Shown here piece by piece: positions 8,439 through 16,808 of a stretch of 64,000 nt of DNA. Source of the stretch: Bin80 sp964503085 (GTDB taxonomy: Bacteria > Bacteroidota > Rhodothermia > Rhodothermales > Bin80); assembly GCA_964503085.1 (NCBI GenBank), contig CAZCYQ010000011.1, positions 1-64,000 on the forward strand, in the 5' to 3' direction. A program made the translations under genes and the position numbers. Below the pieces are notes generated by a model that was not told the origin of the DNA, made no database searches, and was given only the letters and a program-made list of their open reading frames with translations. The first letter of the stretch is position 1. Each line of letters starts with the position of its first letter.

Positions 8439-10916
8439 ATGAATCCTTTTCGCAGCGCGCTCGCCGTATTGCTCACATTGTTACTAATTGCAGGTTGTTC
8501 GTCTACGCGCGAAGCCGCGCCCCCTGTGACCGAGGCTCCTACTGACTCCAGGAGTTCAGATGATGACGACTCAAAAAAATACAGCGACGTTATCACCGAA
8601 GATGCGGTGACCGATGACGGCCTATTCAAGGTCCATCAGATTGAGGAGAAGCTCTACTTCGAGATCCCTGACTCACTTCTAGGGGCAGAGATGCTGCTGG
8701 TGACACGTACAGCAGCAACCATGAACAACCTGGGATACGGAGGAATGAAAACGAGCACACAGGTGCTGCGGTGGGAGAAACAGGCCAAAAAGATTATGCT
8801 TCGAATCGTCTCCTACGAGAATATAGCGGACGAAGACGAACCCATATACAACGCAGTGCGCAACTCAAACTTTGAGCCCATATTGCGTGCGTTTGACATT
8901 GAGACGCTGAATGAAGATTCAACAGCTACCGTGGTGGAGGTGACTGACCTGTTTACTTCTGATGTACCATCGCTTGGGTTGCCATCATTCCGGCGTGAGA
9001 TGTACCGCGTACGCCGTCTGGACTCCGACCGGACTTACATTTCATCGGCGAGTAGTTATCCACTCAATATTGAGGTCAAGCATGTGCTGAGTTATGATGC
9101 TGCTCAGCCGCCGTCGAACGTTTCTGCGGGAACCATTTCCGTCGAGATGAATCAGTCCATGATCCTGTTGCCGACAGATCCGATGCAACCGCGACTTTGT
9201 GACCAGCGTGTGGGATATTTCAGCGTGACGATGACGGATTACGGACGAGATGCACAGAAGGCCGAGGAGCGTTGTTACATAACCCGCTGGAGACTCGAGC
9301 CCAAGGATCCAGAAGCGTATGCGCGTGGTGAGCTCACTGAGCCGGTCAAGCCGATTGTCTACTACATTGATCCGGCCACGCCGATGAAATGGAGGCCCTA
9401 TCTGAAGGAGGGGGTTGATGATTGGAACAGAGCATTCGAGGCTGCAGGATTCAAGAACGCAATCATGGCGAAGGACCCTCCCAGTAAAGAGGAAGACCCG
9501 GAATTCAGCCCGGAAGACGTTCGCTACTCTGTGATCCGTTATTTCTCATCCGATATAGAGAATGCGTTCGGCCCGCATGTCCATGATCCGCGCACTGGCG
9601 AGATCCTGGAAAGCGATATTGGTTGGTACCATAATGTGATGAATCTGCTGCGCAACTGGTTCTTTGTACAGACGGCTGCCGTCAACCCTGATGCCCGCTC
9701 AGTCAAGTTCAGGGACGAAGTCATGGGGCGTCTCGTTCGTTTTGTATCTGCGCATGAAGTGGGCCACACGATCGGGCTGCCGCACAACTGGGGGTCCAGT
9801 TTCGCCTATCCTGTTGATTCACTCCGGTCGCCTACTTTCACGGACTCTCACGGTTCAGCACCCTCCATAATGGACTATGCCCGGTTCAACTATGTTGCGC
9901 AACCGGGTGATGGCGTGACCAGCCTCATGCCTGACATCGGGATTTACGACAAATGGTCAGTAAAATGGGGTTACACAGTGCTGCCAGATGCAGAATCGGC
10001 CGACGACGAACGCGAAATATTGAATGCGTGGGTTGTTGAGCGTGCGGGAGATCCACTCTACTTTTATGGGCGTCAAGGTCCTCGTGTGGATCCACGCTCA
10101 CAAAATGAAGATTTAGGAGATGATGCTGTCGCGGCCAGTAGCTACGGTGTTGCAAACCTTAAGATTATCCTTAATGAACTGATTGGCTGGACTGCTGAGG
10201 ATGCCAAGGATTATGGCGATCTGAACGAGCTTTACGGGCAAATCACATCACAGTGGAATCGCTATATCGGTCATGTGGCTGCCAATGTAGGTGGACATTA
10301 CGAAAACTTCAAAACCTACGATCAGGAAGGCGTTGTTTACACGCCTGTGCCGGCTGAAATCCAGCGCGGTTCCATGGAATGGCTTTCTCAGGAAGCATTT
10401 GCAACTCCAACCTGGATATTGAACAGCGAAGTTCTGCGTCGCATTGAGGGAGTAGGAGCTATGGATCGCGTTCGCCGTTACCAGGTCGGCGCAGTGAATA
10501 CGCTGCTCGATCCGATTCGCATCGGACGTCTCATGGAAACCGAGGCATTGGCAAATGGCGAAGATGTGTATACGCTCTCAGAACTCCTGGAGGATCTGCG
10601 TGACGGGATTTGGACGGAGTTGCCGGCAGCTTCGGCCATCGGTCCATTCCGGCGCAATTTGCAACGAGGGCACCTGGAGCGTTTGGAGTACTTGATGACT
10701 CAGGAGGGTCCATCCCTTCCGTCTTTCTTTTCCAGTTTCGGTATGGCGCCGGTTGATGTGAGTCAGTCAGATATTCGCGCTTACGTACGAGGGGAGCTTG
10801 AGTCGCTGCAGACAGCAATAGACCGTGCTGCCCGAAGAACTGGAGATAGCATGACGAGGCTGCATCTGAGAGATGTCAGTGCACGCATTGACGACATCCT
10901 TGACAACGAAGACTAA
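8439..10916 (+). CDS. Zinc-dependent metalloprotease lipoprotein (DUF5117/DUF5118, met-zincin)
   Basis: About 825 residues from ATG 8439 (MNPFRSALAVLL), with lipobox LIAGC, so exported and lipid-anchored. An acidic Ser/Asp-rich linker follows. The zinc site is HEVGHTIGLPHN (His439, Glu440, His443, His449), the extended HExxHxxGxxH form of met-zincins. Length and layout match the large DUF5117-DUF4953 proteins of Bacteroidota, whose substrates are unknown. An in-frame ATG at 8427 (MPIA) is a poorer start. It lies 47 nt downstream of the plug-like gene on the same strand and may be co-transcribed with it. Confidence 0.85.
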   Translation: MNPFRSALAVLLTLLLIAGCSSTREAAPPVTEAPTDSRSSDDDDSKKYSDVITEDAVTDDGLFKVHQIEEKLYFEIPDSLLGAEMLLVTRTAATMNNLGYGGMKTSTQVLRWEKQAKKIMLRIVSYENIADEDEPIYNAVRNSNFEPILRAFDIETLNEDSTATVVEVTDLFTSDVPSLGLPSFRREMYRVRRLDSDRTYISSASSYPLNIEVKHVLSYDAAQPPSNVSAGTISVEMNQSMILLPTDPMQPRLCDQRVGYFSVTMTDYGRDAQKAEERCYITRWRLEPKDPEAYARGELTEPVKPIVYYIDPATPMKWRPYLKEGVDDWNRAFEAAGFKNAIMAKDPPSKEEDPEFSPEDVRYSVIRYFSSDIENAFGPHVHDPRTGEILESDIGWYHNVMNLLRNWFFVQTAAVNPDARSVKFRDEVMGRLVRFVSAHEVGHTIGLPHNWGSSFAYPVDSLRSPTFTDSHGSAPSIMDYARFNYVAQPGDGVTSLMPDIGIYDKWSVKWGYTVLPDAESADDEREILNAWVVERAGDPLYFYGRQGPRVDPRSQNEDLGDDAVAASSYGVANLKIILNELIGWTAEDAKDYGDLNELYGQITSQWNRYIGHVAANVGGHYENFKTYDQEGVVYTPVPAEIQRGSMEWLSQEAFATPTWILNSEVLRRIEGVGAMDRVRRYQVGAVNTLLDPIRIGRLMETEALANGEDVYTLSELLEDLRDGIWTELPAASAIGPFRRNLQRGHLERLEYLMTQEGPSLPSFFSSFGMAPVDVSQSDIRAYVRGELESLQTAIDRAARRTGDSMTRLHLRDVSARIDDILDNED

Positions 10917-10936
10917 ACTGAATTCCCGCGTTCATT

Positions 10937-10950
10937 TTCTCATGTGAGAA
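10937..10950. repeat. Perfect 14-bp palindrome next to transposase remnant
   Basis: TTCTCATGTGAGAA, a perfect palindrome directly abutting the stop codon of the decayed transposase. It could be a transcription stop hairpin or part of the old element's end. Confidence 0.5.
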
Positions 10951-11450
10951 TTATGGTCGTTTCGAGAACTGCATTCGGAGGGTTTTGTTGTCAAGCCAGG
11001 GAGTTTTCTGACGCAATTCGGGGTATCCGGCAGCAATCAGGTAGTTGTCTTTGGCCCCTACGCGCAATTGGACGAGGATCTCATTCTGGGTGATGGTTAC
11101 CTTGCCGGTGCGTTGCGCATCAGGTCACGATAGATGGTCCTGGCCTCTGCTTTTTCATAGCCTTGCCCAACGCGCACGCCCATAAGTCGATAGAGCATGC
11201 TGGCCATGACGGTCAACTGTACATCAACATTGATGCGCATGGGAATGGCCGAACTCAACGCATCCATGTGAAAGAAGTCAATGGCATCGCTGATGACATT
11301 TTCGATGACTATGCGCCGGGCATAACGGTCAATCAGTTGCCGGGCGTGCGTTTCATTTGATTGGTAATCAATACCGTAGGCTTGTCATGCCCTAAGTTTT
11401 TGACGAGCAGTTGCAGAAGAGGCTTGGGATAAGCTGCCAAGCGTCAATTC
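10951..11450 (-). pseudogene. Degenerate DDE transposase, C-terminal part, at least two frameshifts
   Basis: Conceptual minus-strand translation joins three frames. The first gives LVKNLGHDKPTVLITN. The second, after a slip near 11370, gives DYQSNETHARQL, then IENVISDAIDFFHMD and MASMLYRLMGVRVG. The third, after a one-base slip near 11120, gives VTITQNEILVQLRVGAK and ends at TAA 10951. This is the C-terminal catalytic part of a DDE-type insertion-sequence transposase; IS1380-like is my best guess. A stop upstream (near 11445) shows the N-terminus is gone or unreadable. It is a dead remnant, useful as evidence that this 7-kb stretch has repeatedly taken in mobile elements. Confidence 0.7.
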
Positions 11451-11697
11451 GTTTGAAAAGATAAGTTTCAAGCGCATCTCTCCCCTACTGCAAAATGCAC
11501 GAAATTTTACAGGCGCATAGCTACAACCAGGGGAATGGATCCGTAGGATATTCTGGAAATCCAGTTATGTGCGGTGCTTCGATCTGCTTGGATGCGAATC
11601 AACGAGACGATTGAAGAAGCGTCTATACAGCTGCCATACTCGTTTAGGAGAGTCCCCTTTGGGCTCTAATGTCTTATGGGGCAAAAAGGCCGGGCTG

Positions 11698-12873
11698 CTA
11701 TACTAGAATTGAGCTTCCACATTGTGGAGCGTAAATTGTCGCTGGAGCATATCCCGGCAACCCGGATCCGCAAGCATTCGTCGCAGCGCACCATGGATTC
11801 GCCACAGTCTGCGCGATCCCCGCGGATGTAGGTGGTGGATAAAAAAGGTTGGGTTGGTAGCTTACATTATTCTTCCAGATTATCCAAAGTACGACCAGTA
11901 CTTTGCACTGTGTATTGAGCCGCGCATGCACCGGATTTCCCGTGCGCCGAAGGGAAGCTTCATAGAACCAAGATACTTCATTGGGCTCTTTGGTGCGCAG
12001 AGCAGACACATAGCACTGATGACTCACGGCTTTCACAGGCCCTCTTCCCGATCGGTCAAGACGTTTGTAGGCCAAAGGTTTTCCTGCGCTGCTGCGTTCG
12101 ACCACCCCGAGTCGGCAATACCGCCAGAGTCGCTGCTTCGTGGCAAATCGGTGCGGGTTCTGAATAAATGCACTGAATACATGAGCGCCCACAACGCCGA
12201 TCCCCGGCATCCGCTGAAATTGTGAGATTTCTGGATAGCGCCGCCCCAGCTTTATCATGGCAGCGCGGGCCTTGTTCCGTAGGGCCCCCGTCGCGTCTAA
12301 ACTCGTATACAGGTTGGTCATGATCTCCCGCCGAGTCTTTGACGGCAATTGACGCAGGTAGTGACCGCACTGCGTCGAGTTGAAGAGTTTGGTGCCGACA
12401 GTACGAACCATGCCCGCCTGCTGGTACTTGGCTTTGATTTGCTTTTTTACGCTGGCGTGATCTTCCCGAAAAGACAAATACTGCTGCACCGCAATCTTAA
12501 AATCAACCCGGTGCGACACGTCTGAGTGATAAACCGGTCTCAGTTCCCCCGTGCGAAGCAGACGACAGAGTTTGTGAGCATCCTCAAAGTCATTCTTGTT
12601 CCCGCTGCGACTGATCAGTGCGTTTTCACGAGGATCGCATACCACCAACTCGGTCACATGGGAGCGAGGCGCACCGGCGATCCATCCGGCCAGAGAAGAT
12701 TCCTCCACTGCTATATACTTCTCGTGGGCAGCAATCTCATGGATGTGATGAATCAGTCCAGCTTCCGAAGTAGAAAACTCCTTCGTGGATATCACGTGCC
12801 CCGACGAATCCATTGCCACCAAAACGCACGAACGAGTGTGGGCGTCCAGCCCCAGATAAACAGATTTGCGCAT
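11698..12873 (-). CDS. IS110-family transposase (DEDD/Tnp serine type)
   Basis: 391 residues. The N-terminal RuvC-like DEDD domain starts MRKSVYLGLDAHTRS (Asp10). A long helical middle follows, then the C-terminal Tnp domain with QRMPGIGVVGAHVFSAF and LWRYCRLGVVERSSAGK, where the IS110 catalytic serine resides. IS110 enzymes are guided to donor and target by a bridge RNA made from a non-coding end of the element. The reading frame continues about 45 residues past the usual end (YQPNLF); a T6 run there and a protein-like +1 frame suggest a frameshift, programmed or mutational. The element lies between a decayed transposase and an abi-type gene. Whether it is active is unknown, but the frame is complete. 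Confidence 0.88.
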   Translation of the reverse strand: MRKSVYLGLDAHTRSCVLVAMDSSGHVISTKEFSTSEAGLIHHIHEIAAHEKYIAVEESSLAGWIAGAPRSHVTELVVCDPRENALISRSGNKNDFEDAHKLCRLLRTGELRPVYHSDVSHRVDFKIAVQQYLSFREDHASVKKQIKAKYQQAGMVRTVGTKLFNSTQCGHYLRQLPSKTRREIMTNLYTSLDATGALRNKARAAMIKLGRRYPEISQFQRMPGIGVVGAHVFSAFIQNPHRFATKQRLWRYCRLGVVERSSAGKPLAYKRLDRSGRGPVKAVSHQCYVSALRTKEPNEVSWFYEASLRRTGNPVHARLNTQCKVLVVLWIIWKNNVSYQPNLFYPPPTSAGIAQTVANPWCAATNACGSGLPGYAPATIYAPQCGSSILV

Positions 12874-12888
12874 GAACGTTCAGATTTA

Positions 12889-12934
12889 ATGAAAAGAGCA
12901 CGGCGGACGATACGAGAATGCGCCCTCTTTTCAT
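12889..12934 (-). other. Hairpin upstream of the IS110 transposase, possible structured-RNA element
   Basis: Perfect 10-bp inverted repeat (ATGAAAAGAG at 12889-12898, complement at 12925-12934) closed by a second stem GGCG/CGCC (12902-12905 with 12921-12924), 16 nt before the transposase start codon. It could be the 5' stem-loop of a short guide (bridge) RNA, an element-end recognition hairpin or an attenuator; the sequence alone does not decide. Confidence 0.5.
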
Positions 12935-12980
12935 CAAACCTAGAATTTAAGTCGGCGACAATTCGATTGACAGGTTATGA

Positions 12981-13925
12981 TTAGTTTTTTTCGGTTCCTT
13001 TTTGGCGACTGGCGTTTCCCAGATATGCGGCAAATGAGGCGCACGCACCAAACATGAAAACGGCCTCGTTCATGCCAACGTTCGGGGCATCCTGATCCAC
13101 TAACGAGTGTCGGATCCCTTTCTCGTCACAGGTATATCCATAAAGTTTCTTGAAAGCTTCTGCTAATGCTGCGTGTTTCAGGATTCCTCTCTTCCGAAGC
13201 GAGTTAATTGCGGGCCCCAAGGTTCTGCTTGCCGCGGGATCAATGAGGCAGGCAACGGACTCAACCGCATGAATGCTGTCCACAATTGAGTCAGCGTGCT
13301 CTCCTGAGTTTAAGTGCTTCGCTGCTTTGCGCAAGTGGACTACAGCCCCATCTCGTCCATTGATTTTCAGCATTGCTAGGGAATTCTGGACAGCTAAGCC
13401 TTGTGCTATTGAAGTTCTGGGGTAAATGCAATACGAGGACCCTGACATATCAAACATATAAGCTGCACCATACCTGTCAAAGGTATGATTAATTTCTCCA
13501 GGAAAGCACTCCAGACGCCCGTTCAAATCAGATGCTAATTGTATCCTTGTACGGTCGTCTCGGTAATTTGCGATATACTGCAAAAGGTCCAATGTCTTAT
13601 TGAACGGCTCTTCAAGCACTAACTTTTTCAGTCGTGTCTTGATTTCAGAATAGTCAGAGGGAATGGTGTCTTGAGGTATTGATAAGCAATCTGATATTGC
13701 ACGGCGACACATCCTCGAAACAGGATCCGTTGTTCTGAATCCCAAGTCTCCATCAACACTAATTATGTCGTATATGACGTTGAATATACCGGTTCTGGTT
13801 CTCTCACACAAATGCTCTAGTTGCATAGCTTTTGGTAGGGGTTCGTACCCATAACGTTGGGAAAAGGAGGAGGCGGGCAAGGTCCAGTTTATGGTGGCGG
13901 TCATGGTAGCTGAAGTTTCCTCCAT
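12981..13925 (-). CDS. AbiJ-like abortive-infection protein with HEPN domain
   Basis: 314 residues. The C-terminal half matches the AbiJ N-terminal-domain-4/HEPN family: SIVDSIHAVESVACLID, LGPAINSL, a helix leading to LYGYTCDEKGIRHSL (conserved GIRH at ~270-273) and the hydrophobic end FMFGACASFAAYL. Proteins of this type are implicated in phage abortive infection, with HEPN domains usually acting as RNases. The N-terminal half is not recognised. The start is ATG 13925, or 13904 (seven codons in). It sits between an IS110 element 8 nt past its stop and a 4.2-kb transposon whose edge is ~48 nt upstream of its start, so its original promoter may have been displaced. The defence role is inferred from family only. 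Confidence 0.72.
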   Translation of the reverse strand: MEETSATMTATINWTLPASSFSQRYGYEPLPKAMQLEHLCERTRTGIFNVIYDIISVDGDLGFRTTDPVSRMCRRAISDCLSIPQDTIPSDYSEIKTRLKKLVLEEPFNKTLDLLQYIANYRDDRTRIQLASDLNGRLECFPGEINHTFDRYGAAYMFDMSGSSYCIYPRTSIAQGLAVQNSLAMLKINGRDGAVVHLRKAAKHLNSGEHADSIVDSIHAVESVACLIDPAASRTLGPAINSLRKRGILKHAALAEAFKKLYGYTCDEKGIRHSLVDQDAPNVGMNEAVFMFGACASFAAYLGNASRQKGTEKN

Positions 13926-13964
13926 TTGTGGTCAGTCCGAGATGCTGTAGGGGTAAATAATCTC

Positions 13965-13972
13965 CGTTGAAG
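13965..13972. repeat. Target-site duplication, left copy (CGTTGAAG)
   Basis: Exact 8-bp match to 18174-18181, flanking the inverted ends of the IS1595-family transposon. IS1595-family elements produce 8-bp duplications. Confidence 0.93.
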
Positions 13973-14003
13973 GGGAATTATATACTTGGTTACGCAACCT
14001 TTT
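13973..14003 (+). repeat. Left terminal inverted repeat of the IS1595-family transposon
   Basis: 31 bp, starting GGGAATTATATACTTG, reverse-complementary to 18143-18173 with a single mismatch at base 17 (G here, T in the right end). The GGG start is usual for IS1595-family ends. Confidence 0.93.
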
Positions 14004-14047
14004 ACCTTACGTGTATACGTAACAGAACGTAATACAATTCTGATCTA

Positions 14048-15007
14048 ATGCAGACAACAAAAAAAACACTGAGCGGTCCTGGTAAGAGTTATCGGGAGGG
14101 TATCACACTTATTAAACTCTTTCAACTATTCCCCGATGATGAAACTGCTGAACGATGGTTAGAGAATCGTCGTTGGGGCAAAGACGGTCCCAAGTGTCCC
14201 CGATGCGAAAGCCGTGATCGTGTGAATGAATGCCCAAATCGTAAACCTGCTTCCTACTGGTGCGGAGCATGTCGGCAACGATTCAATGTTCGTACAAAAA
14301 CTGCTCTTGAGGGTAGCAAAATCTCTTATCAGAAATGGGTAATCGCAATGTATCTTCATGCGTCCAGTTTGAAAGGCGTATCCAGCATGAAGCTGCACCG
14401 AGATATAGGAATTACGCAAAAGTCGGCTTGGTTCATGTCACATAGGTTGCGTGAAGGAATGTCATCAATTCAAAAGAATTTTATTGGTCCAGTTGAAATT
14501 GACGAATCCTATTTTGGTGGTAAAGAGCGCAATAAGCATAACCGCAAGAAAGCCAAACTGGGCCGTGGACCTGTTGGCAAAACTGCTGTTGTAGGTGCCA
14601 AAGATCGAGCAACTAATCTGGTACAGGCTGAAGTAGTTATGTCTGTTGATAAAGAAATCCTCAACAACTTTGTGGATCAACATACAGATGAATCAGCAAC
14701 CATTTACACAGATGGTTCTACGGCCTATCGAGGACGTAAGAATCACGAATATGTCCGCCATAGTGTACGAGAGTACGTTCTCGGGCAAGTTCACACAAAT
14801 GGTGTAGAGAGCTTCTGGGCCTCATTAAAGCGAGGATACTACGGTATCTATCATCACATATCCCCGAAGCACTTACATCGCTATGTACAGGAATTTACTG
14901 GGCGACATAACTTCCGTCGCCTGGATACAATCGAGCAAATGGGGTACATCGCGAATCAGCTATTCAACAGCGAGCGACTGACCTATAAAACACTAATTGC
15001 TGAATGA
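14048..15007 (+). CDS. IS1595-family (ISXO2-like) transposase
   Basis: 319 residues, complete. The N-terminal zinc ribbon has CPRC (Cys50, Cys53) and CGAC (Cys72, Cys75). The ISXO2-like DDE domain shows Asp152 in VEIDESYFGG, Asp222 in IYTDGSTAYRG, and HTNGVESFWASLKRGYYG with Asn251/Glu254, the third catalytic position of this family. It starts 75 bp inside the left inverted repeat. All motifs are present and the frame is open, so the enzyme is probably functional. It is the element's only recognisable transposition gene. Confidence 0.95.
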   Translation: MQTTKKTLSGPGKSYREGITLIKLFQLFPDDETAERWLENRRWGKDGPKCPRCESRDRVNECPNRKPASYWCGACRQRFNVRTKTALEGSKISYQKWVIAMYLHASSLKGVSSMKLHRDIGITQKSAWFMSHRLREGMSSIQKNFIGPVEIDESYFGGKERNKHNRKKAKLGRGPVGKTAVVGAKDRATNLVQAEVVMSVDKEILNNFVDQHTDESATIYTDGSTAYRGRKNHEYVRHSVREYVLGQVHTNGVESFWASLKRGYYGIYHHISPKHLHRYVQEFTGRHNFRRLDTIEQMGYIANQLFNSERLTYKTLIAE

Positions 15008-15063
15008 CTGGTGATCTGATCGAAGTATGTCGGAATATGTTATCAATAATTGATTTAATTTAG

Positions 15064-15456
15064 ATGCAAGATCTTAATTTCTTAAAACCGATGAGTGAAA
15101 AAGACCGAAATTCCAAAATTGGTTCATGGATGGTTGAACTTATAGAGCAAGTTCAGAAATTCAATGAAGCACGAGAAAAGCAAGAAAAATTTCTTCCCCA
15201 TCTTCGTCAAGTTGTGAACTGCTTTGATGAGTCAACTAAAGACATCGCTGTGTATGAGAGTCCAGGAATTCTCAAGTCTAGTATCTCGAATAAGAAAATA
15301 CTGGTTCCTGATCAAAATGAAATCATACGAACGATGAAAGACATCTCCTTAGCTACAAACGAGTCTAGAGAAATATTGTCTAACCTTCAAGCGGTAGATA
15401 TAGATCTTTCTGATATTTGTGCGACACTGAATAAAATGGAGAATTATATAACCTAA
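15064..15456 (+). CDS. Transposon passenger: 130-residue helical protein, unknown function
   Basis: 130 residues, no signal peptide or membrane segment, predicted mostly helical (IEQVQKFNEAREKQEK early on; NESREILSNLQAVDIDL later). I do not recognise a family. It lies 56 nt after the transposase stop on the same strand and is followed by a tiny membrane-peptide frame, so the three may be co-transcribed. Length, charged helical make-up and normal codon pattern support a real gene; function cannot be assigned. Confidence 0.6.
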   Translation: MQDLNFLKPMSEKDRNSKIGSWMVELIEQVQKFNEAREKQEKFLPHLRQVVNCFDESTKDIAVYESPGILKSSISNKKILVPDQNEIIRTMKDISLATNESREILSNLQAVDIDLSDICATLNKMENYIT

Positions 15457-15521
15457 AGACTCTTACTGTCTAGGATTTTTAGAATGAAGAAACCCACAAA
15501 CTCGTAGAACTCATTAGAAAA

Positions 15522-15653
15522 ATGGCCTCCGAAAAGATCATTAGTCGATTAGAAGAAAAGTTCAACACATTGAAGATTTTGTACATTACCTTGATTTGGG
15601 TAGTTGGCCTTGTCGGAGCAGCCATTACAATTGCAATCACCTTAACCAGATAA
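15522..15653 (+). CDS. Transposon passenger: 43-residue single-pass membrane peptide
   Basis: Short frame MASEKIISRLEEKF, then a strongly hydrophobic helix from about ILYITLIWVVGLVGA to AITLT, ending in Arg. The frame is open upstream to a TAG (15479), so a longer form with a non-ATG start is possible, adding the amphipathic THKLVELIRK. The layout (charged amphipathic helix plus one membrane helix) recalls XhlA/holin-like or coiled-coil membrane peptides, but similarity is only in shape. It is followed by a hairpin at 15657-15688. Confidence 0.5.
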   Translation: MASEKIISRLEEKFNTLKILYITLIWVVGLVGAAITIAITLTR

Positions 15654-15656
15654 AAC

Positions 15657-15688
15657 GACTCATTCTAAGGCATAGCCTTCTAAGAGTC
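15657..15688 (+). terminator. Imperfect hairpin, possible terminator
   Basis: GACTC/GAGTC outer arms and AAGGC/GCCTT inner arms around a 3-nt loop, starting four bases after the stop of the small membrane-peptide frame. There is no strong U-run, so termination is plausible but not certain. Confidence 0.45.
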
Positions 15689-15708
15689 ATCCCTGCTACG
15701 AGTGAGGG

Positions 15709-15739
15709 GCTGTACTATTTACGCCTCATTCAGAAGTTA
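15709..15739. repeat. 31-bp internal repeat, copy 1
   Basis: 26 of 31 positions match 16390-16420. This copy is intergenic, downstream of the HNH-like gene; the other lies within the end of the membrane-protein gene, where the minus strand encodes SEWCVNSTA. Here the same frame reads SE-stop-GVNSTA. Confidence 0.5.
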
Positions 15740-15784
15740 TTACCATTGCACTTCTTAGCTTGCTATTGATACTTGAAAAATAAT

Positions 15785-16345
15785 TCAGCCTGAAGCACAA
15801 GCAGGTATCTCCATTTTAGTGCTTTTGCAGGAACGAAGAACAGATCGTAATGCCTTGGCTTCCTTAGCATCTACACTAAGTCCGTATTTGCGTTTGACTT
15901 CAATAATCCGGTAGACATACCAACACTGATTGTGTTCAGGCAACCATTCAGCTGCATCTTTCGCACTCTTTTCATAGCGATTCAATGCAGGAGCTGCGTG
16001 TGTGAGATTCAGAAAGTCAGATGCAAATTCTGTTTGCTTGTCTCTTGAATGGGCACACATACCTGAATCATGCGCCTCCGATGCCGCTACGATATGCTCA
16101 ATATCAACATCCCGTTCAGATGTAAAGCACCGCATGCTGTATGGAGAAAAAAGCCCTCCCTGTTGCGCTGATATTCTGGATTCAACATCACTGCCAAAAG
16201 GACCTGAATAACGCTCATAAGGACTACATCGATTCTCCGGCTCGATGGTAATTCCTTCAAGAGGATCCTCTGCCAAGTCCTCTTGATTTTCTGTGGCAAT
16301 TACACTACAACTTGCCAATAATAAAATGATTGTTAAATACTTCAT
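15785..16345 (-). CDS. Transposon passenger: secreted HNH-like nuclease, probable lipoprotein
   Basis: 186 residues. The signal peptide MKYLTIILLLASC carries a lipobox (LASC, Cys13), so the protein is exported and possibly lipid-anchored. The nuclease core has DIEHIVAASEAHDSG (Glu83-His84), Asn113 in FASDFLNLTHA and Asn122 in LNRYEKSAKDAAEW, the EH...N...N...K layout of DUF1524/HNH nucleases that work outside the cytoplasm. Several cysteines could form disulfides. The next gene upstream on this strand (16357-16761) ends 12 nt before it, so they are likely an operon. A nutritional, antagonistic or DNA-defence role are all possible; no immunity gene is recognisable, but a periplasmic nuclease may not need one. 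Confidence 0.75.
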   Translation of the reverse strand: MKYLTIILLLASCSVIATENQEDLAEDPLEGITIEPENRCSPYERYSGPFGSDVESRISAQQGGLFSPYSMRCFTSERDVDIEHIVAASEAHDSGMCAHSRDKQTEFASDFLNLTHAAPALNRYEKSAKDAAEWLPEHNQCWYVYRIIEVKRKYGLSVDAKEAKALRSVLRSCKSTKMEIPACASG

Positions 16346-16356
16346 GAACTAGATAC

Positions 16357-16761
16357 TCAAAGGGGAACAATCATATCCGCAAGAATGAGTGCTGTGCTAT
16401 TTACGCACCATTCAGAATTTTGATGTTCGGGTAGGGATACACGATACCAAGGATCGCTTCTTGTGGCTCCGGGCCTTTCCCCATTTGTCAAGACCCGTTT
16501 TATTTCGATTAACCCAGGATCAGGTAAGTAACGCATTTGGGATATATCATTCCCAGAACAGGACATTAAAGGCAATTCGGTACCACCAATTAAATAGGTC
16601 TTCCCTACAATGAGTTCGTTGTGATCTGTACTATTGGATATAGAATCGGGTTTTGTTTCCAACGATAAGCTTATTATTATGTATACAATTATAATCAGGA
16701 TGCTAATTATCCAGCAAATACATCCAAAAGAAATTTTGGAATTGCTTCTTGTTATTGACAT
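16357..16761 (-). CDS. Transposon passenger: N-terminally anchored exported protein, unknown
   Basis: 134 residues. A short Ser/Lys-rich cytoplasmic start is followed by one very hydrophobic helix (ICWIISILIIIVYIIISL), then about 95 residues outside the membrane with three cysteines (SCSGND, EWCVNS). I do not recognise the domain. It lies 12 nt upstream of the secreted HNH-like nuclease on the same strand, so a partner role (anchor, chaperone or inhibitor) is conceivable but not shown. Confidence 0.55.
   Translation of the reverse strand: MSITRSNSKISFGCICWIISILIIIVYIIISLSLETKPDSISNSTDHNELIVGKTYLIGGTELPLMSCSGNDISQMRYLPDPGLIEIKRVLTNGERPGATRSDPWYRVSLPEHQNSEWCVNSTALILADMIVPL
16390..16420. repeat. 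31-bp internal repeat, copy 2
   Basis: Similar to 15709-15739 (26 of 31). It lies within the 3' part of the membrane-anchored protein gene. Confidence 0.5.
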
Positions 16762-16808
16762 GGTATTAAATGTTAGGTTGAGACGACTTTAGATCTATCG
16801 TCAAAAGT

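Noticed and set aside
12981..13925. AbiJ-like gene as cargo of the 4.2-kb transposon
   Set aside because: Both the inverted repeat and the target duplication lie beyond its start codon, so it is outside the element.
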